From Streptomyces thermodiastaticus (GTDB taxonomy: Bacteria > Actinomycetota > Actinomycetes > Streptomycetales > Streptomycetaceae), in the NCBI RefSeq assembly GCF_014656135.1, contig NZ_BNBV01000003.1:124001-188000 (forward strand): a stretch of 64,000 bases of DNA. The letters are read 5' to 3'. Below the pieces are notes generated by a model that did not search any database, was not told the origin of the DNA, and was given only the letters and a program-made list of their open reading frames with translations. The translations under genes were made by a program, and so were the position numbers. Positions 10,590 to 18,738 of the stretch are shown in pieces (position 1 is the first letter of the stretch; each line of letters begins with the position of its first letter).

Positions 10590-11179
10590 GCCGCGTCGGG
10601 CGCGTGGAGCGCACCACCAAGGAGACCTCCGTCCTGGTCGAGATCGACCTCGACGGCACCGGCCGGACCGACATCGCCACCGGTGTCGGCTTCTTCGACC
10701 ACATGCTCGACCAGCTCGGCCGGCACGGGCTGTTCGACCTGACCGTCAAGACCGACGGCGACCTGCACATCGACTCCCACCACACCATCGAGGACACCGC
10801 GCTGGCGCTGGGCGCCGCCTTCAAGCAGGCGCTCGGCGACAAGGTGGGCATCTACCGCTTCGGCACCTGCTCGGTCCCGCTGGACGAGTCCCTCGCCCAG
10901 GTCACCGTGGACCTCTCCGGCCGCCCCTACCTGGTGCACACCGAGCCGGAGAACATGGCGCCGATGATCGGCGAGTACGACACCACGATGACCCGGCACA
11001 TCCTGGAGTCCTTCGTCGCCCAGGCCCAGGTCGCCCTGCACGTGCACGTGCCCTACGGCCGCAACGCCCACCACATCGTCGAGTGCCAGTTCAAGGCGCT
11101 GGCGCGGGCGCTGCGCTACGCCAGCGAGCGCGACCCGCGGGCGGTGGGCATCCTGCCCTCGACGAAGGGCGCCCTGTAA
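10586..11179 (+). CDS. hisB: imidazoleglycerol-phosphate dehydratase
   Basis: A single-domain HisB of 197 residues, with no fused histidinol phosphatase. It dehydrates imidazole glycerol phosphate, using a two-manganese site in a large oligomer. The metal-binding signatures [22 protein letters not shown] and [10 protein letters not shown] are all present. The histidinol-phosphatase function must be encoded outside this operon. The ATG overlaps the hisC stop (ATGA). Confidence 0.96.
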   Translation: MSRVGRVERTTKETSVLVEIDLDGTGRTDIATGVGFFDHMLDQLGRHGLFDLTVKTDGDLHIDSHHTIEDTALALGAAFKQALGDKVGIYRFGTCSVPLDESLAQVTVDLSGRPYLVHTEPENMAPMIGEYDTTMTRHILESFVAQAQVALHVHVPYGRNAHHIVECQFKALARALRYASERDPRAVGILPSTKGAL

Positions 11180-11184
11180 AAGAG

Positions 11185-11349
11185 ATGAACGGTCTGTCCA
11201 CCGCCCTGATCGTCATCGGTCTGTTCCTCGTCGGCGGCATCATCTCCTTCGTCCGGCAGCAGATGCCCAAGAGCATGATCATCCTGCTGTCGATCGGGGC
11301 CGTGATGTGCCTGGCCGCCGGCGTGATGCGGCTGGAGGTGTGGAGTTGA
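11185..11349 (+). CDS. small membrane protein inside the his operon
   Basis: A 54-residue protein with two hydrophobic helices (about 4-22 and 29-47) joined by the short polar turn [10 protein letters not shown]. It starts 5 bp after hisB, behind GTAAAAGAG, and its TGA overlaps the TTG start of hisH. Its position, with coupling to hisH, suggests that it is a real gene and not a chance frame. Similar small proteins sit here in other Streptomyces his operons as far as I recall. The function is unknown; no enzyme motif is present. Confidence 0.75.
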   Translation: MNGLSTALIVIGLFLVGGIISFVRQQMPKSMIILLSIGAVMCLAAGVMRLEVWS

Positions 11350-11996
11350 GCAGCGGCAACGCGGCCAAGAAGGTCGTCGTCTTCGACTACGGCTTCGGCA
11401 ACGTCCGCTCCGCCGAGCGCGCGCTGGCCCGCACCGGCGCCCAGGTCGAGATCACCCGCGACTTCGACACGGCGATGAACGCCGACGGGCTGCTGGTGCC
11501 CGGCGTCGGCGCCTTCGCCGCCTGCATGCGCGGCCTCCGCCAGGCCCGCGGCGACTGGATCATCGACCGCCGGCTGTCCGGCGGGCGCCCCGTGATGGGC
11601 ATCTGCGTCGGCATGCAGATCCTCTTCTCCCGCGGTATCGAGCACGGCGAGGAGACCGAGGGCCTGGAAGAGTGGCCCGGCACGGTCGGCCCGCTCGAGG
11701 CCGACGTGGTGCCCCACATGGGCTGGAACACCGTCGAGGCACCGGCCGACTCGGAGCTGTTCGCCGGCCTGGACGCCGACGCCCGCTTCTACTTCGTGCA
11801 CTCCTACGCCGTCCACGACTGGCAGCTGGAGACGCACAACCTGGCGATGCACGCCCCAAAGGTGACCTGGGCGACCCACGGCAAGCCCTTCGTGGCCGCC
11901 GTGGAGAACGGCGTCCTGTGGGCCACCCAGTTCCACCCCGAGAAGTCCGGCGACGCCGGAGCGCAGCTGCTGAACAACTGGATCGGAACCCTGTGA
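11346..11996 (+). CDS. hisH: imidazole glycerol phosphate synthase, glutaminase subunit
   Basis: A 216-residue class I glutamine amidotransferase that supplies ammonia to HisF. The catalytic triad is visible: Cys87 in [11 protein letters not shown], and His and Glu in TQFHPEKSG near the C-terminus. [14 protein letters not shown] forms the oxyanion region. The TTG start at 11346 was chosen because GGAGGTGTGGAG lies just before it and the family begins with [12 protein letters not shown]. The TTG overlaps the stop of the small membrane protein gene. HisF is encoded 1.1 kb downstream in the same operon. Confidence 0.94.
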   Translation: MSSGNAAKKVVVFDYGFGNVRSAERALARTGAQVEITRDFDTAMNADGLLVPGVGAFAACMRGLRQARGDWIIDRRLSGGRPVMGICVGMQILFSRGIEHGEETEGLEEWPGTVGPLEADVVPHMGWNTVEAPADSELFAGLDADARFYFVHSYAVHDWQLETHNLAMHAPKVTWATHGKPFVAAVENGVLWATQFHPEKSGDAGAQLLNNWIGTL

Positions 11997-12724
11997 TGGC
12001 TTCGAAGCTCGAACTCCTCCCCGCCGTCGACGTCCGCGACGGCCAGGCCGTCCGGCTGGTGCACGGCGAGTCCGGGACGGAGACCTCCTACGGCTCCCCG
12101 CTCGAGGCGGCCCTGGCGTGGCAGCGCGCCGGCGCCGAGTGGCTGCACCTGGTCGACCTGGACGCCGCCTTCGGCACCGGGAACAACCGCGAGCTGATCG
12201 CCGAGGTCACCAAGGCCATGGACATCAAGGTGGAGCTGTCCGGCGGCATCCGCGACGACGACACCCTCGCCGCCGCCCTGGCCACCGGCTGCACCCGGGT
12301 CAACCTCGGCACCGCCGCCCTGGAGACCCCCGAGTGGGTCGCCCGGGTCATCGCCGAGCACGGCGACAAGATCGCCGTCGGTCTGGACGTGCGCGGCACC
12401 ACCCTGCGCGGACGCGGCTGGACCCGCGACGGCGGCGACCTGTACGAGACGCTGGAGCGCCTGAACAAGGAGGGCTGCGCCCGCTACGTCGTCACCGACA
12501 TCGCCAAGGACGGCACCCTCAAGGGCCCCAACCTCGAGCTGCTGAAGAACGTCTGCGCGGCGACGGACCGCCCGGTGGTGGCCTCCGGCGGCGTGTCCTC
12601 CCTCGACGACCTGCGCGCCATCGCCGAGCTGGTGCCGCTCGGTGTCGAGGGCGCCATCGTCGGGAAGGCGCTGTACGCGAAGGCGTTCACCCTCGAAGAG
12701 GCCCTGGAGGCTGTGTCGTCATGA
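11996..12724 (+). CDS. priA: bifunctional HisA/TrpF isomerase
   Basis: A 242-residue TIM barrel. In actinobacteria this protein (PriA) isomerises both ProFAR (histidine path) and phosphoribosyl anthranilate (tryptophan path). The two catalytic aspartates appear in [11 protein letters not shown] (about residue 11) and [12 protein letters not shown] (about 175). GGIRDDDTL and the C-terminal GAIVGKALY give the phosphate sites. The dual role is inferred from the family and from the lack of a trpF gene beside the trp genes in this window. Its ATG overlaps the hisH stop by one base (TGATG). Confidence 0.93.
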   Translation: MASKLELLPAVDVRDGQAVRLVHGESGTETSYGSPLEAALAWQRAGAEWLHLVDLDAAFGTGNNRELIAEVTKAMDIKVELSGGIRDDDTLAAALATGCTRVNLGTAALETPEWVARVIAEHGDKIAVGLDVRGTTLRGRGWTRDGGDLYETLERLNKEGCARYVVTDIAKDGTLKGPNLELLKNVCAATDRPVVASGGVSSLDDLRAIAELVPLGVEGAIVGKALYAKAFTLEEALEAVSS

Positions 12725-13122
12725 GCGACGCCGTACGGCGGGTGCAAAGCGGAAGTCCTTGGGAAGCAAGTTTCGGTTTCGCACGCGCCGTCGCGGCGGG
12801 CGACCGGGTGCTGGTGGCCGGCACGTCGTCCTTCAAGGGCAGCGTGCTCTACGGCGAGGGCGACCCGTACGAGCAGGCCAGGGTGGCCTTCACCAGCGCC
12901 CTGGAGGCGATCGCCGAGTTCGGGCTCGGACCCGAGTCGGTGCTCAGGACCCGGATGTACCTGACCCACGCGCGCGACGTGGAGGCCGTGGGCCGCGCCC
13001 ACAAGGAGCTGTTCGGCGCCGTGCGTCCGGCGGCGACCATGCTGGTCGTGGAGGGCTTCGTGGATCCGCGCATCCTGGTCGAAGTGGAACTGGAAGCATT
13101 CAGAGGAGCCGTGGATTCATGA
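12721..13122 (+). CDS. RidA/YjgF family protein in the his operon
   Basis: A 133-residue protein of the RidA (YjgF/YER057c/UK114) superfamily, whose members hydrolyse reactive enamines and imines. The conserved C-terminal block [22 protein letters not shown] includes the arginine that binds the substrate carboxylate in active RidA proteins. GTSSFKG and [11 protein letters not shown] are also typical. It overlaps priA and hisF by 4 bp each (ATGA), so it is translated with them. A link to histidine synthesis, such as quenching a side product, is an inference. Confidence 0.85.
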   Translation: MSDAVRRVQSGSPWEASFGFARAVAAGDRVLVAGTSSFKGSVLYGEGDPYEQARVAFTSALEAIAEFGLGPESVLRTRMYLTHARDVEAVGRAHKELFGAVRPAATMLVVEGFVDPRILVEVELEAFRGAVDS

Positions 13123-13874
13123 CCCTGGCGGTCCGAGTCATTCCCTGCCTGGACGTGGACGGCGGCCGGGTCGTCAAGGGAGTCAACTTCAAGAACCTGC
13201 GGGACGCGGGCGACCCCGTCGAGATGGCCAAGGTGTACGACGCCGAGGGCGCCGACGAGCTGACGTTCCTGGACATCACCGCGTCCTCGGGCAACCGCGA
13301 GACGACCTACGACGTGGTGCGGCGCACCGCCGAGCAGGTCTTCATCCCGCTCACCGTCGGCGGCGGCGTCCGCACGGCCGAGGACGTGGACAAGCTCCTG
13401 CGGGCCGGCGCCGACAAGGTCGGTGTCAACACCGCGGCGATCGCCCGCCCGGACCTGATCCGGGAGATCGCCGAGCGCTTCGGCCGCCAGGTCCTGGTGC
13501 TGTCGGTCGACGCCCGCCGCACCCCGTCGGGCGGCTTCGAGGTGACCACGCACGGCGGCCGCCGCGGCACCGGCATCGACGCCGTGGAGTGGGCGCACCG
13601 GGCGGCCGAGCTCGGCGCGGGCGAGATCCTGCTGAACTCCATGGACGCCGACGGCACCAAGGACGGCTACGACCTGGAGATGATCGCCGCCGTCCGCAAG
13701 CACGTGACCGTCCCCGTCATCGCCTCCGGCGGCGCCGGCAAGCTGGCCGACTTCCCGCCCGCCGTCGCCGCGGGCGCGGACGCGGTCCTGGCGGCCTCCG
13801 TGTTCCACTTCGGCGACCTGCGCATCGGCCAGGTCAAGGACACCCTGCGCCAGGCGGGTCACCCCGTCCGCTGA
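13119..13874 (+). CDS. hisF: imidazole glycerol phosphate synthase, cyclase subunit
   Basis: A 251-residue TIM barrel that joins ammonia from HisH with PRFAR to give imidazole glycerol phosphate and AICAR. The two catalytic aspartates are seen in [14 protein letters not shown] (about residue 11) and [13 protein letters not shown] (about 130). The phosphate sites VGGGVRT and IASGGAGK are intact. It closes the his operon. No clear hairpin terminator was found in the next 50 bp. Confidence 0.96.
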   Translation: MTLAVRVIPCLDVDGGRVVKGVNFKNLRDAGDPVEMAKVYDAEGADELTFLDITASSGNRETTYDVVRRTAEQVFIPLTVGGGVRTAEDVDKLLRAGADKVGVNTAAIARPDLIREIAERFGRQVLVLSVDARRTPSGGFEVTTHGGRRGTGIDAVEWAHRAAELGAGEILLNSMDADGTKDGYDLEMIAAVRKHVTVPVIASGGAGKLADFPPAVAAGADAVLAASVFHFGDLRIGQVKDTLRQAGHPVR

Positions 13875-13923
13875 CCCCGCCCGTGAGACGCACCGGTCAC
13901 CTCGGGCCGGTCACCTGCCAGGC

Positions 13924-14109
13924 ATGCCTTGGCTGATGCCGGGCCGGGGAGTGGCTGCCGGCCTGAGGGCCGCATCGCGTCGTTCCTTGTGGCCTGACGC
14001 CGGCTGTTCGCCACCGGCTTCACTCTTCGCGGTCAGCGCGGCCGTGTGCGGGCTCGGCGGCCTGGTCGCCCTGGGCGTCCCGGCGCTGCGCCGCGCCGAG
14101 CTGCCCTGA
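13924..14109 (+). pseudogene. possible remnant of a membrane transporter C-terminus
   Basis: A 61-codon frame. Its second half, SLFAVSAAVCGLGGLVALGV followed by PALRRAELP and a stop, reads like the last helix and cytosolic tail of an MFS transporter, while the first half (arginine-rich) does not look like protein. This would fit a transporter gene deleted down to its 3' end. It could also be a chance frame. No ribosome-binding site precedes the ATG. Confidence 0.3.
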
Positions 14110-14140
14110 GGCCGGGCCGCCCCGCCGAGCCGAGCCGTTG

Positions 14141-14776
14141 TCAGAGGCCCAGCTGCCTGGTGTCCCGCACCGTGGTCACCGCGTCCGGCTCGCCCTCCAG
14201 CTCGACCCGGGCCACCCGTTGCCGGCCGAACGCGAACAGCAGCAGTTCCGAGGGTTCCCCGGTCACCGTCACCACCGGCGTGCCCCGGTGCGCCACGGCC
14301 GTCTGGCCGTCGGGCCGGCGCAGCACCAGGCCGGCCGGGACGCCCCGGCCCAGCAGCCGGGCCGTGCGCTCCAGGCGGGACCACAGGGTGTCCTGGAACA
14401 CCGGGTCCAGCTCGCGCGGCGCCCAGTCCGGCTGGGCCCGCCGCACGTCCTCGGCGTGGATGTAGAACTCCACCGTGTTCGCCGCCTCGTCGACCTGCTT
14501 GAGCTGGAACGGCGAGAACCGCGGCGGACCGGTGCGGATCAGCCGGATCAGCTCCTCGTACGGCTTGGCCGCGTACTCGTGGAGCACCTTCTCCAGGCGG
14601 GCGGCGAGCGGCTTGATCAGCACGCCCCCGGCCGCGTCCGGGCGCCGCTCGCGCACCACCACGTGCGCGGCCAGATCACGGGTGCGCCAGCCCTCGCAGA
14701 GCGTCGGTGCGTCCGGGCCGGCGGTCTCCAAGAGGTCGGCGAGCAGCAGCCGTTCACGCTTGGCAAAGGTCGACAT
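14141..14776 (-). CDS. TIGR03085-type protein, maleylpyruvate isomerase/DinB-like fold
   Basis: A 211-residue protein of the mycothiol-dependent, metal-binding DinB-like superfamily (TIGR03085 subgroup). The N-terminal helix bundle carries [22 protein letters not shown], and a second conserved block is [17 protein letters not shown]; the histidines in these two blocks are the likely metal ligands. The C-terminal 70 residues form a small beta-rich domain ending in a sterol-carrier-like strand region. The substrate is unknown. It stands alone on the minus strand between hisF and hisI, with convergent transcription against hisF. Confidence 0.8.
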   Translation of the reverse strand: MSTFAKRERLLLADLLETAGPDAPTLCEGWRTRDLAAHVVVRERRPDAAGGVLIKPLAARLEKVLHEYAAKPYEELIRLIRTGPPRFSPFQLKQVDEAANTVEFYIHAEDVRRAQPDWAPRELDPVFQDTLWSRLERTARLLGRGVPAGLVLRRPDGQTAVAHRGTPVVTVTGEPSELLLFAFGRQRVARVELEGEPDAVTTVRDTRQLGL

Positions 14777-14845
14777 GACGTCAGCCTACGGCCACCCGGC
14801 GCGTCCGGACAGCCGACGCGGCGCCGTGTTGCCTGTGCCGCGCGG

Positions 14846-14851
14846 CACAAT
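14846..14851 (+). promoter_or_regulatory. -10-like hexamer CACAAT before hisI
   Basis: CACAAT lies 7 nt before the ATG at 14859 and there is no ribosome-binding site. It sits at the end of a 16-nt string, GCCGCGCGGCACAATG, that also occurs upstream of the DUF2752 gene at 18024-18039. Confidence 0.4.
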
Positions 14852-14858
14852 GGCACCC

Positions 14859-15284
14859 ATGACCAGCACGTCCGGTAATCCCGCCCCCGATCCGGCGACT
14901 CCCGCCGCACGCCCCAGCGGCCTCGCCCCCGAGATCGCCGCCCGCCTCAAGCGCAGCGCCGACGGACTCCTGCCCGCGATCGCCCAGCAGTACGACACCG
15001 GAGAGGTGCTGATGCTCGGCTGGATGGACGACGAGGCGCTGCACCGCACCCTCACCACCGGCCGCTGCACCTACTGGTCGCGCAGCCGTCAGGAGTACTG
15101 GGTCAAGGGCGACACCTCCGGTCACGTCCAGTACGTCAAGTCCGTCGCCCTGGACTGCGACGGCGACACGGTGCTGGTCAAGGTCGACCAGGTCGGCGCC
15201 GCCTGCCACACCGGCGACCGCACCTGCTTCGACGCCGACGTCCTGCTGGCCAACGCCGCGGCCGGCCAGGCCGCACGGCAGTAG
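14859..15284 (+). CDS. hisI: phosphoribosyl-AMP cyclohydrolase
   Basis: A 141-residue monofunctional HisI that opens the adenine ring of PR-AMP in histidine synthesis. Seen are [20 protein letters not shown], the [14 protein letters not shown] block and the zinc/magnesium-binding cysteines and aspartates in [13 protein letters not shown] and [12 protein letters not shown]. The PR-ATP pyrophosphohydrolase (HisE) is not fused. The ATG at 14859 was preferred; another ATG three codons upstream would add MAP. The stop codon lies within the putative trpE promoter, so the two genes may have separate or overlapping transcripts. Confidence 0.94.
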   Translation: MTSTSGNPAPDPATPAARPSGLAPEIAARLKRSADGLLPAIAQQYDTGEVLMLGWMDDEALHRTLTTGRCTYWSRSRQEYWVKGDTSGHVQYVKSVALDCDGDTVLVKVDQVGAACHTGDRTCFDADVLLANAAAGQAARQ

Positions 15285-15287
15285 GGT
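15282..15287 (+). promoter_or_regulatory. -10-like hexamer TAGGGT, leaderless start of trpE
   Basis: TAGGGT includes the TAG stop codon of hisI and ends 8 nt before the trpE ATG. The intervening bases contain no ribosome-binding site. A leaderless trpE mRNA would leave no room for a trp attenuator at this start. Confidence 0.45.
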
Positions 15288-15295
15288 CGGCCGCC

Positions 15296-16786
15296 ATGGA
15301 CCTCGAGACGTTCCGCAAACTCGCCACCGACCGCCGGGTCATCCCGGTCACCCGCAAACTCCTCGCCGACGGCGACACCCCCGTGGCGCTGTACCGCAAG
15401 CTCGCCGCCGAACGCCCCGGCACCTTCCTGCTCGAATCCGCGGAGAACGGACGCTCCTGGTCCCGTTACTCCTTCGTCGGCGTCCGCAGCGCCGCCACGC
15501 TCACCGAGCGGGAGGGCCGCACCCACTGGCTGGGCACCCCGCCGGTCGGTGTTCCCGTGGACGGCGACCCGCTGGCCGCGCTGCGGGCCACCCTCGAAGC
15601 GCTGCACACGCCCCGCGACCTCGCCCACGACCTGGGCCTGCCGCCCTTCACCGGTGGCATGGTCGGCTACCTCGGCTACGACATCGTGCGCCGCCTGGAG
15701 AAGATCGGCCCCGGTGAGCACGACGAGCTGAAGCTGCCCGAGCTGACCATGCTGCTCACCAGCGACCTCGCCGTCCTCGACCACTGGGACGGCACCGTGC
15801 TGCTGATCGCCAACGCGATCAACCACAACGACCTGGAGACCGGCGTCGACGAGGCCTGGGCCGACGCCGTCGCCCGCCTGGACGCGATGGAGGCCGACCT
15901 GTCCCGGCCCCTGACCCAGCAGGCCGTCGCCCTGCCGTCCAGCGAACTGCCCGAGTACACCGCCCGGTGGGGCGGCGAGGACTTCCGGGCGGCCGTGGAG
16001 GACGTCAAGGAACGCATCCGCGCGGGCGAGGCCTTCCAGGTCGTCCCCTCGCAGCGGTTCGAGACCCCGTGCACGGCGAGCGCCCTGGACGTCTACCGGG
16101 TCCTGCGGGCCACCAACCCCTCGCCCTACATGTACCTGTTCCGCTTCGACGGCTTCGACGTGGTCGGCTCCTCGCCCGAGGCCCTGGTCAAGGTCGAGGA
16201 CGGGCAGGCGATGCTGCACCCCATCGCCGGCACCCGGCCGCGGGGCGCCACCGTGCAGGAGGACCAGGCGCTCGCCGAGGAACTCCTCGCCGACCCCAAG
16301 GAGCGCGCCGAGCACCTGATGCTCGTCGACCTGGGCCGCAACGACCTGGGCCGGGTCTGCGAGCCGGGCTCCGTCGAGGTCGTGGACTTCATGTCCATCG
16401 AGCGCTACTCGCACGTCATGCACATCGTCTCGACCGTCACCGGCCGGGTGGCCGCCGGCCGGACCGCCTTCGACGTGCTGACCGCCTGCTTCCCGGCGGG
16501 CACCCTCTCCGGGGCGCCCAAGCCGCGCGCGATGCAGATCATCGACGAGCTGGAGCCGTCGCGGCGCGGACTGTACGGCGGCTGCGTCGGCTACCTGGAC
16601 TTCGCCGGCGACTCCGACACCGCCATCGCCATCCGCACCGCCCTGCTGCGCGACGGCACGGCCTACGTCCAGGCGGGCGCCGGCATCGTCGCCGACTCCG
16701 ACCCGGTCGCCGAGGACACCGAGTGCCGCAACAAGGCGGCCGCCGTGCTGCGCGCGGTCCACACCGCCAACCGGCTCGGCGGCTGA
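15296..16786 (+). CDS. trpE: anthranilate synthase component I
   Basis: A 496-residue chorismate-utilising enzyme, committing chorismate to tryptophan. The N-terminal feedback site motif LLES is present in [17 protein letters not shown]. The catalytic C-terminal domain contains [25 protein letters not shown] (with the magnesium-binding Glu region), [15 protein letters not shown] and [16 protein letters not shown]. It needs a glutaminase subunit (TrpG) encoded elsewhere, as no amidotransferase domain is fused. It follows hisI by 11 bp and ends at a clear hairpin. Confidence 0.96.
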   Translation: MDLETFRKLATDRRVIPVTRKLLADGDTPVALYRKLAAERPGTFLLESAENGRSWSRYSFVGVRSAATLTEREGRTHWLGTPPVGVPVDGDPLAALRATLEALHTPRDLAHDLGLPPFTGGMVGYLGYDIVRRLEKIGPGEHDELKLPELTMLLTSDLAVLDHWDGTVLLIANAINHNDLETGVDEAWADAVARLDAMEADLSRPLTQQAVALPSSELPEYTARWGGEDFRAAVEDVKERIRAGEAFQVVPSQRFETPCTASALDVYRVLRATNPSPYMYLFRFDGFDVVGSSPEALVKVEDGQAMLHPIAGTRPRGATVQEDQALAEELLADPKERAEHLMLVDLGRNDLGRVCEPGSVEVVDFMSIERYSHVMHIVSTVTGRVAAGRTAFDVLTACFPAGTLSGAPKPRAMQIIDELEPSRRGLYGGCVGYLDFAGDSDTAIAIRTALLRDGTAYVQAGAGIVADSDPVAEDTECRNKAAAVLRAVHTANRLGG

Positions 16787-16795
16787 CCGCCGCAC

Positions 16796-16823
16796 CGTGC
16801 CCCGCCCGCCGGGGTGGGGCACG
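16796..16823 (+). terminator. hairpin after trpE
   Basis: CGTGCCCC and GGGGCACG form a perfect 8-bp stem with a 12-nt loop, starting 9 bp after the stop codon. There is no T-run, as is usual in Streptomyces. Confidence 0.6.
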
Positions 16824-16862
16824 TCTCACGGCCCCGGATGGGAATGCGGCCGGCCCGCACGC

Positions 16863-16868
16863 GATAGT
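16863..16868 (+). promoter_or_regulatory. -10-like hexamer GATAGT before the TIGR02234 gene
   Basis: GATAGT ends 7 nt before the GTG at 16876, which fits a leaderless transcript; the GTGGAG between them could also act as a weak ribosome-binding site. Confidence 0.3.
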
Positions 16869-16875
16869 GGAGTAC

Positions 16876-17511
16876 GTGACAGCTGTACCTCACCCCCGTA
16901 CCGAGGCCGCCGCCCCCGCCCGGACCGGCCGCCGGAGCCTCGCCGTCGCCCTGCTGTGCGGCGCGCTCGGCGCCGCCGTGGCACTGCTGGCCTCCCGGCA
17001 GCGCTGGGCGGAGGGCACCGCGGCGGTGGCCGGCGGCGCCTTCCCGCTGAGCGCCAAGGGCAGCGAGGTCACGGGCGTGCCCGCGGCCCTCGCCGTCGTG
17101 GGCCTGGCCGCCCTGGTCGCCGTCTTCGCCGTCCGCCGCGCGGGCCGGGTGCTGGTCGCCTTGCTGCTCGCGCTCTCCGGCGCCGGCACCGTCGCCGCGG
17201 CCGTCTCCGGCGCCGGCGACAGCAGCGCACTGGACGAGAAGGCCGCCCAGGCCTCCGGCGACACCGCCGCGACCGCCGCCGCGCTCACCCACACCGGCTG
17301 GCCCTACGTCGCCGCCGCGGGCGGGGTGCTCATCCTGCTCGCCGGGCTGCTCGCCCTGCGCTACGGCCGGCGGTGGCCGGCCATGTCCGGCCGCTACGAG
17401 CGGGCCGGGACCACGCCCCGCACCCGCCGGGCCCGCCCGGTCGACCCCGACCGCCCCGAGGAGCTGTGGAAGGCCCTCGACCGCGGCGAGGACCCCACCG
17501 AGCGCGCCTGA
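16876..17511 (+). CDS. Trp-region conserved membrane protein (TIGR02234 type)
   Basis: A 211-residue protein with four hydrophobic helices (about 19-38, 72-88, 93-112 and 145-165) and a charged cytosolic tail containing DRPEELWKALDRGEDPT. The loop with RQRWAEG after helix 1 is typical of the TIGR02234 family, described as a conserved membrane protein of the trp region in actinobacteria. It lies between trpE and trpC, and so may support tryptophan metabolism, but no activity is known to me. Confidence 0.85.
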   Translation: MTAVPHPRTEAAAPARTGRRSLAVALLCGALGAAVALLASRQRWAEGTAAVAGGAFPLSAKGSEVTGVPAALAVVGLAALVAVFAVRRAGRVLVALLLALSGAGTVAAAVSGAGDSSALDEKAAQASGDTAATAAALTHTGWPYVAAAGGVLILLAGLLALRYGRRWPAMSGRYERAGTTPRTRRARPVDPDRPEELWKALDRGEDPTERA

Positions 17512-17534
17512 GCGCATCCCGCGCCGCGAGGGTA

Positions 17535-17565
17535 CCCGCAGCCCGCCACCGCCCGGCCCTGCGGG
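17535..17565 (+). terminator. weak hairpin after the TIGR02234 gene
   Basis: CCCGCAG and CTGCGGG pair over a 17-nt loop, 23 bp after the stop. The long loop makes this a weak call. Confidence 0.3.
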
Positions 17566-17662
17566 CCCCAGCAGCCACCCCCGCTCACACCCGTGCCGGG
17601 CGTACGGGACAATGGACCCGGAGCGTCCGGCTCAGACACAACACAGCAACGAGGAGCAAGTC

Positions 17663-17926
17663 ATGGCGGGCAGCAGCCACGGTCACACCCCGGCCGCCTG
17701 GACCGGTGTCATCATCGCCTTCATCGGTTTCTGCGTCGCGGGCGTCTGCATGGTGGGAGCCCAGCCGGTCGGCTTCTGGGTCGGCATGGGCATCGTGCTG
17801 CTCGGCGGTGTCGTCGGCGGCATCATGCGCAAGATGGGCCTGGGCCAGAAGAACGAGCACCCCGTGCACCAGCTCGCCGGGCAGCAGGCCGCCGAGCAGC
17901 GCGAGCCGGCCACCGCCAAGAACTGA
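17663..17926 (+). CDS. HGxxPAAW-motif small membrane protein
   Basis: An 87-residue protein whose N-terminus has HGHTPAAW, the motif that names this actinobacterial family. Two hydrophobic helices follow (about 15-33 and 38-55), then a basic turn (MRKMGLGQKNEHP) and a polar, glutamine-rich tail. The ATG was chosen because GAGGAG lies 7 bp before it. The function is unknown. The gene sits in the trp region between two other membrane-protein genes and ends at its own hairpin. Confidence 0.85.
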   Translation: MAGSSHGHTPAAWTGVIIAFIGFCVAGVCMVGAQPVGFWVGMGIVLLGGVVGGIMRKMGLGQKNEHPVHQLAGQQAAEQREPATAKN

Positions 17927-17938
17927 GCGGCACCGTCC

Positions 17939-17970
17939 GGCGGACCCGTGCGACGACGGCGGGGTCCGCC
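17939..17970 (+). terminator. hairpin after the HGxxPAAW gene
   Basis: GGCGGACCC and GGGTCCGCC form a perfect 9-bp stem with a 14-nt loop, 13 bp after the stop codon. Confidence 0.6.
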
Positions 17971-18032
17971 ACGACCGACGGACGAGGGGCGGCAGGTGCC
18001 GCCCCTCACGCGCACCCGCCGGCGCCGCGCGG

Positions 18033-18038
18033 CACAAT
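18033..18038 (+). promoter_or_regulatory. -10-like hexamer CACAAT before the DUF2752 gene
   Basis: CACAAT ends 6 nt before the GTG at 18045 with no ribosome-binding site. It lies in the same 16-nt string seen before hisI. Confidence 0.4.
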
Positions 18039-18044
18039 GCGAGC

Positions 18045-18542
18045 GTGAACGCCGACCTTCCGCGCACGCCACCCGCCCCGGCCCCCGTCCCGCACCCGGG
18101 GACCGGGTACGCCGCCGGCGTGGCCGTACCGGTGCGGCACCGCTCCCTCCTGGCCCGCCTCGCCCCGCCCGCCGGGACGCTGGCCGCGGTGGCCGCCGCC
18201 TTCGCCTACGTCGGGACGGTGGACCCCAACGAGCCCGGCCACTACCCGGTGTGCCCGCTGCTGCACTTCACCGGCCTGTACTGCCCCGGCTGCGGCGGAC
18301 TGCGCAGCGCCCACGCCGTCGCCCACGGCGACCTCATCGCGGCCCTGCACGACAACGCCCTGGCCGTCGCCGGCTACGCGGTCTTCGCCGTCGGGTGGGT
18401 GCTGTGGACGGCGGCGGCGGTGCGCGGACGGCCGGCCTCCCGGCTCGTGCCGTCCACCGCCCAGCTGTGGTGCGCGGGCGTGCTCGCCGCCGTCTTCACC
18501 GTTGTCCGGAACCTGCCGTTCGGTGGCTGGCTCCACCCTTGA
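18045..18542 (+). CDS. DUF2752 membrane protein
   Basis: A 165-residue protein with the DUF2752 signature CPLLHFTGLYCPGCGGLRSAH, in which the paired cysteines and the CPGCG turn are conserved. Hydrophobic helices flank it (about 40-60, 105-125 and 140-155). The cysteine pattern suggests metal binding or a disulfide, but neither is proven. The preceding 45 residues are proline-rich. The gene precedes trpC but is separated from it by a hairpin and a likely promoter. Confidence 0.85.
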   Translation: MNADLPRTPPAPAPVPHPGTGYAAGVAVPVRHRSLLARLAPPAGTLAAVAAAFAYVGTVDPNEPGHYPVCPLLHFTGLYCPGCGGLRSAHAVAHGDLIAALHDNALAVAGYAVFAVGWVLWTAAAVRGRPASRLVPSTAQLWCAGVLAAVFTVVRNLPFGGWLHP

Positions 18543-18552
18543 CCGACCGGCA

Positions 18553-18574
18553 CCGGTCCAGGTGGTGGGACCGG
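18553..18574 (+). terminator. hairpin after the DUF2752 gene
   Basis: CCGGTCC and GGACCGG pair around an 8-nt loop, 10 bp after the stop. The loop happens to contain TGGTGG. Confidence 0.5.
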
Positions 18575-18609
18575 GGCGGGCGGATGCGGGGCCGGACGCC
18601 CGCTGCGGA

Positions 18610-18615
18610 TACCAT
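18610..18615 (+). promoter_or_regulatory. possible -10 (TACCAT) for the trpC operon
   Basis: TACCAT fits the TAnnnT pattern of Streptomyces -10 sites and lies about 120 bp before trpC, after the hairpin that ends the previous gene. No clear -35 is seen. Confidence 0.3.
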
Positions 18616-18738
18616 CGCAGTGACCACCGGTTTCCGGCCGCCTGATCCAGCGGGTCCCCACGATCTTCTCGTCGACGGGCGCCGCCGGGGACACACGGTC
18701 CGCTGGAACGTCCCACCGTCTGGAAGGGGGCCGCTCGC

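Noticed and set aside
18557..18576. Tandem Trp codons (TGG TGG) upstream of trpC, as in a trp leader peptide.
   Set aside because: The frame has no start codon with a ribosome-binding site, only a TTG in the preceding stop region, and the codons lie in the loop of the hairpin that ends the DUF2752 gene.
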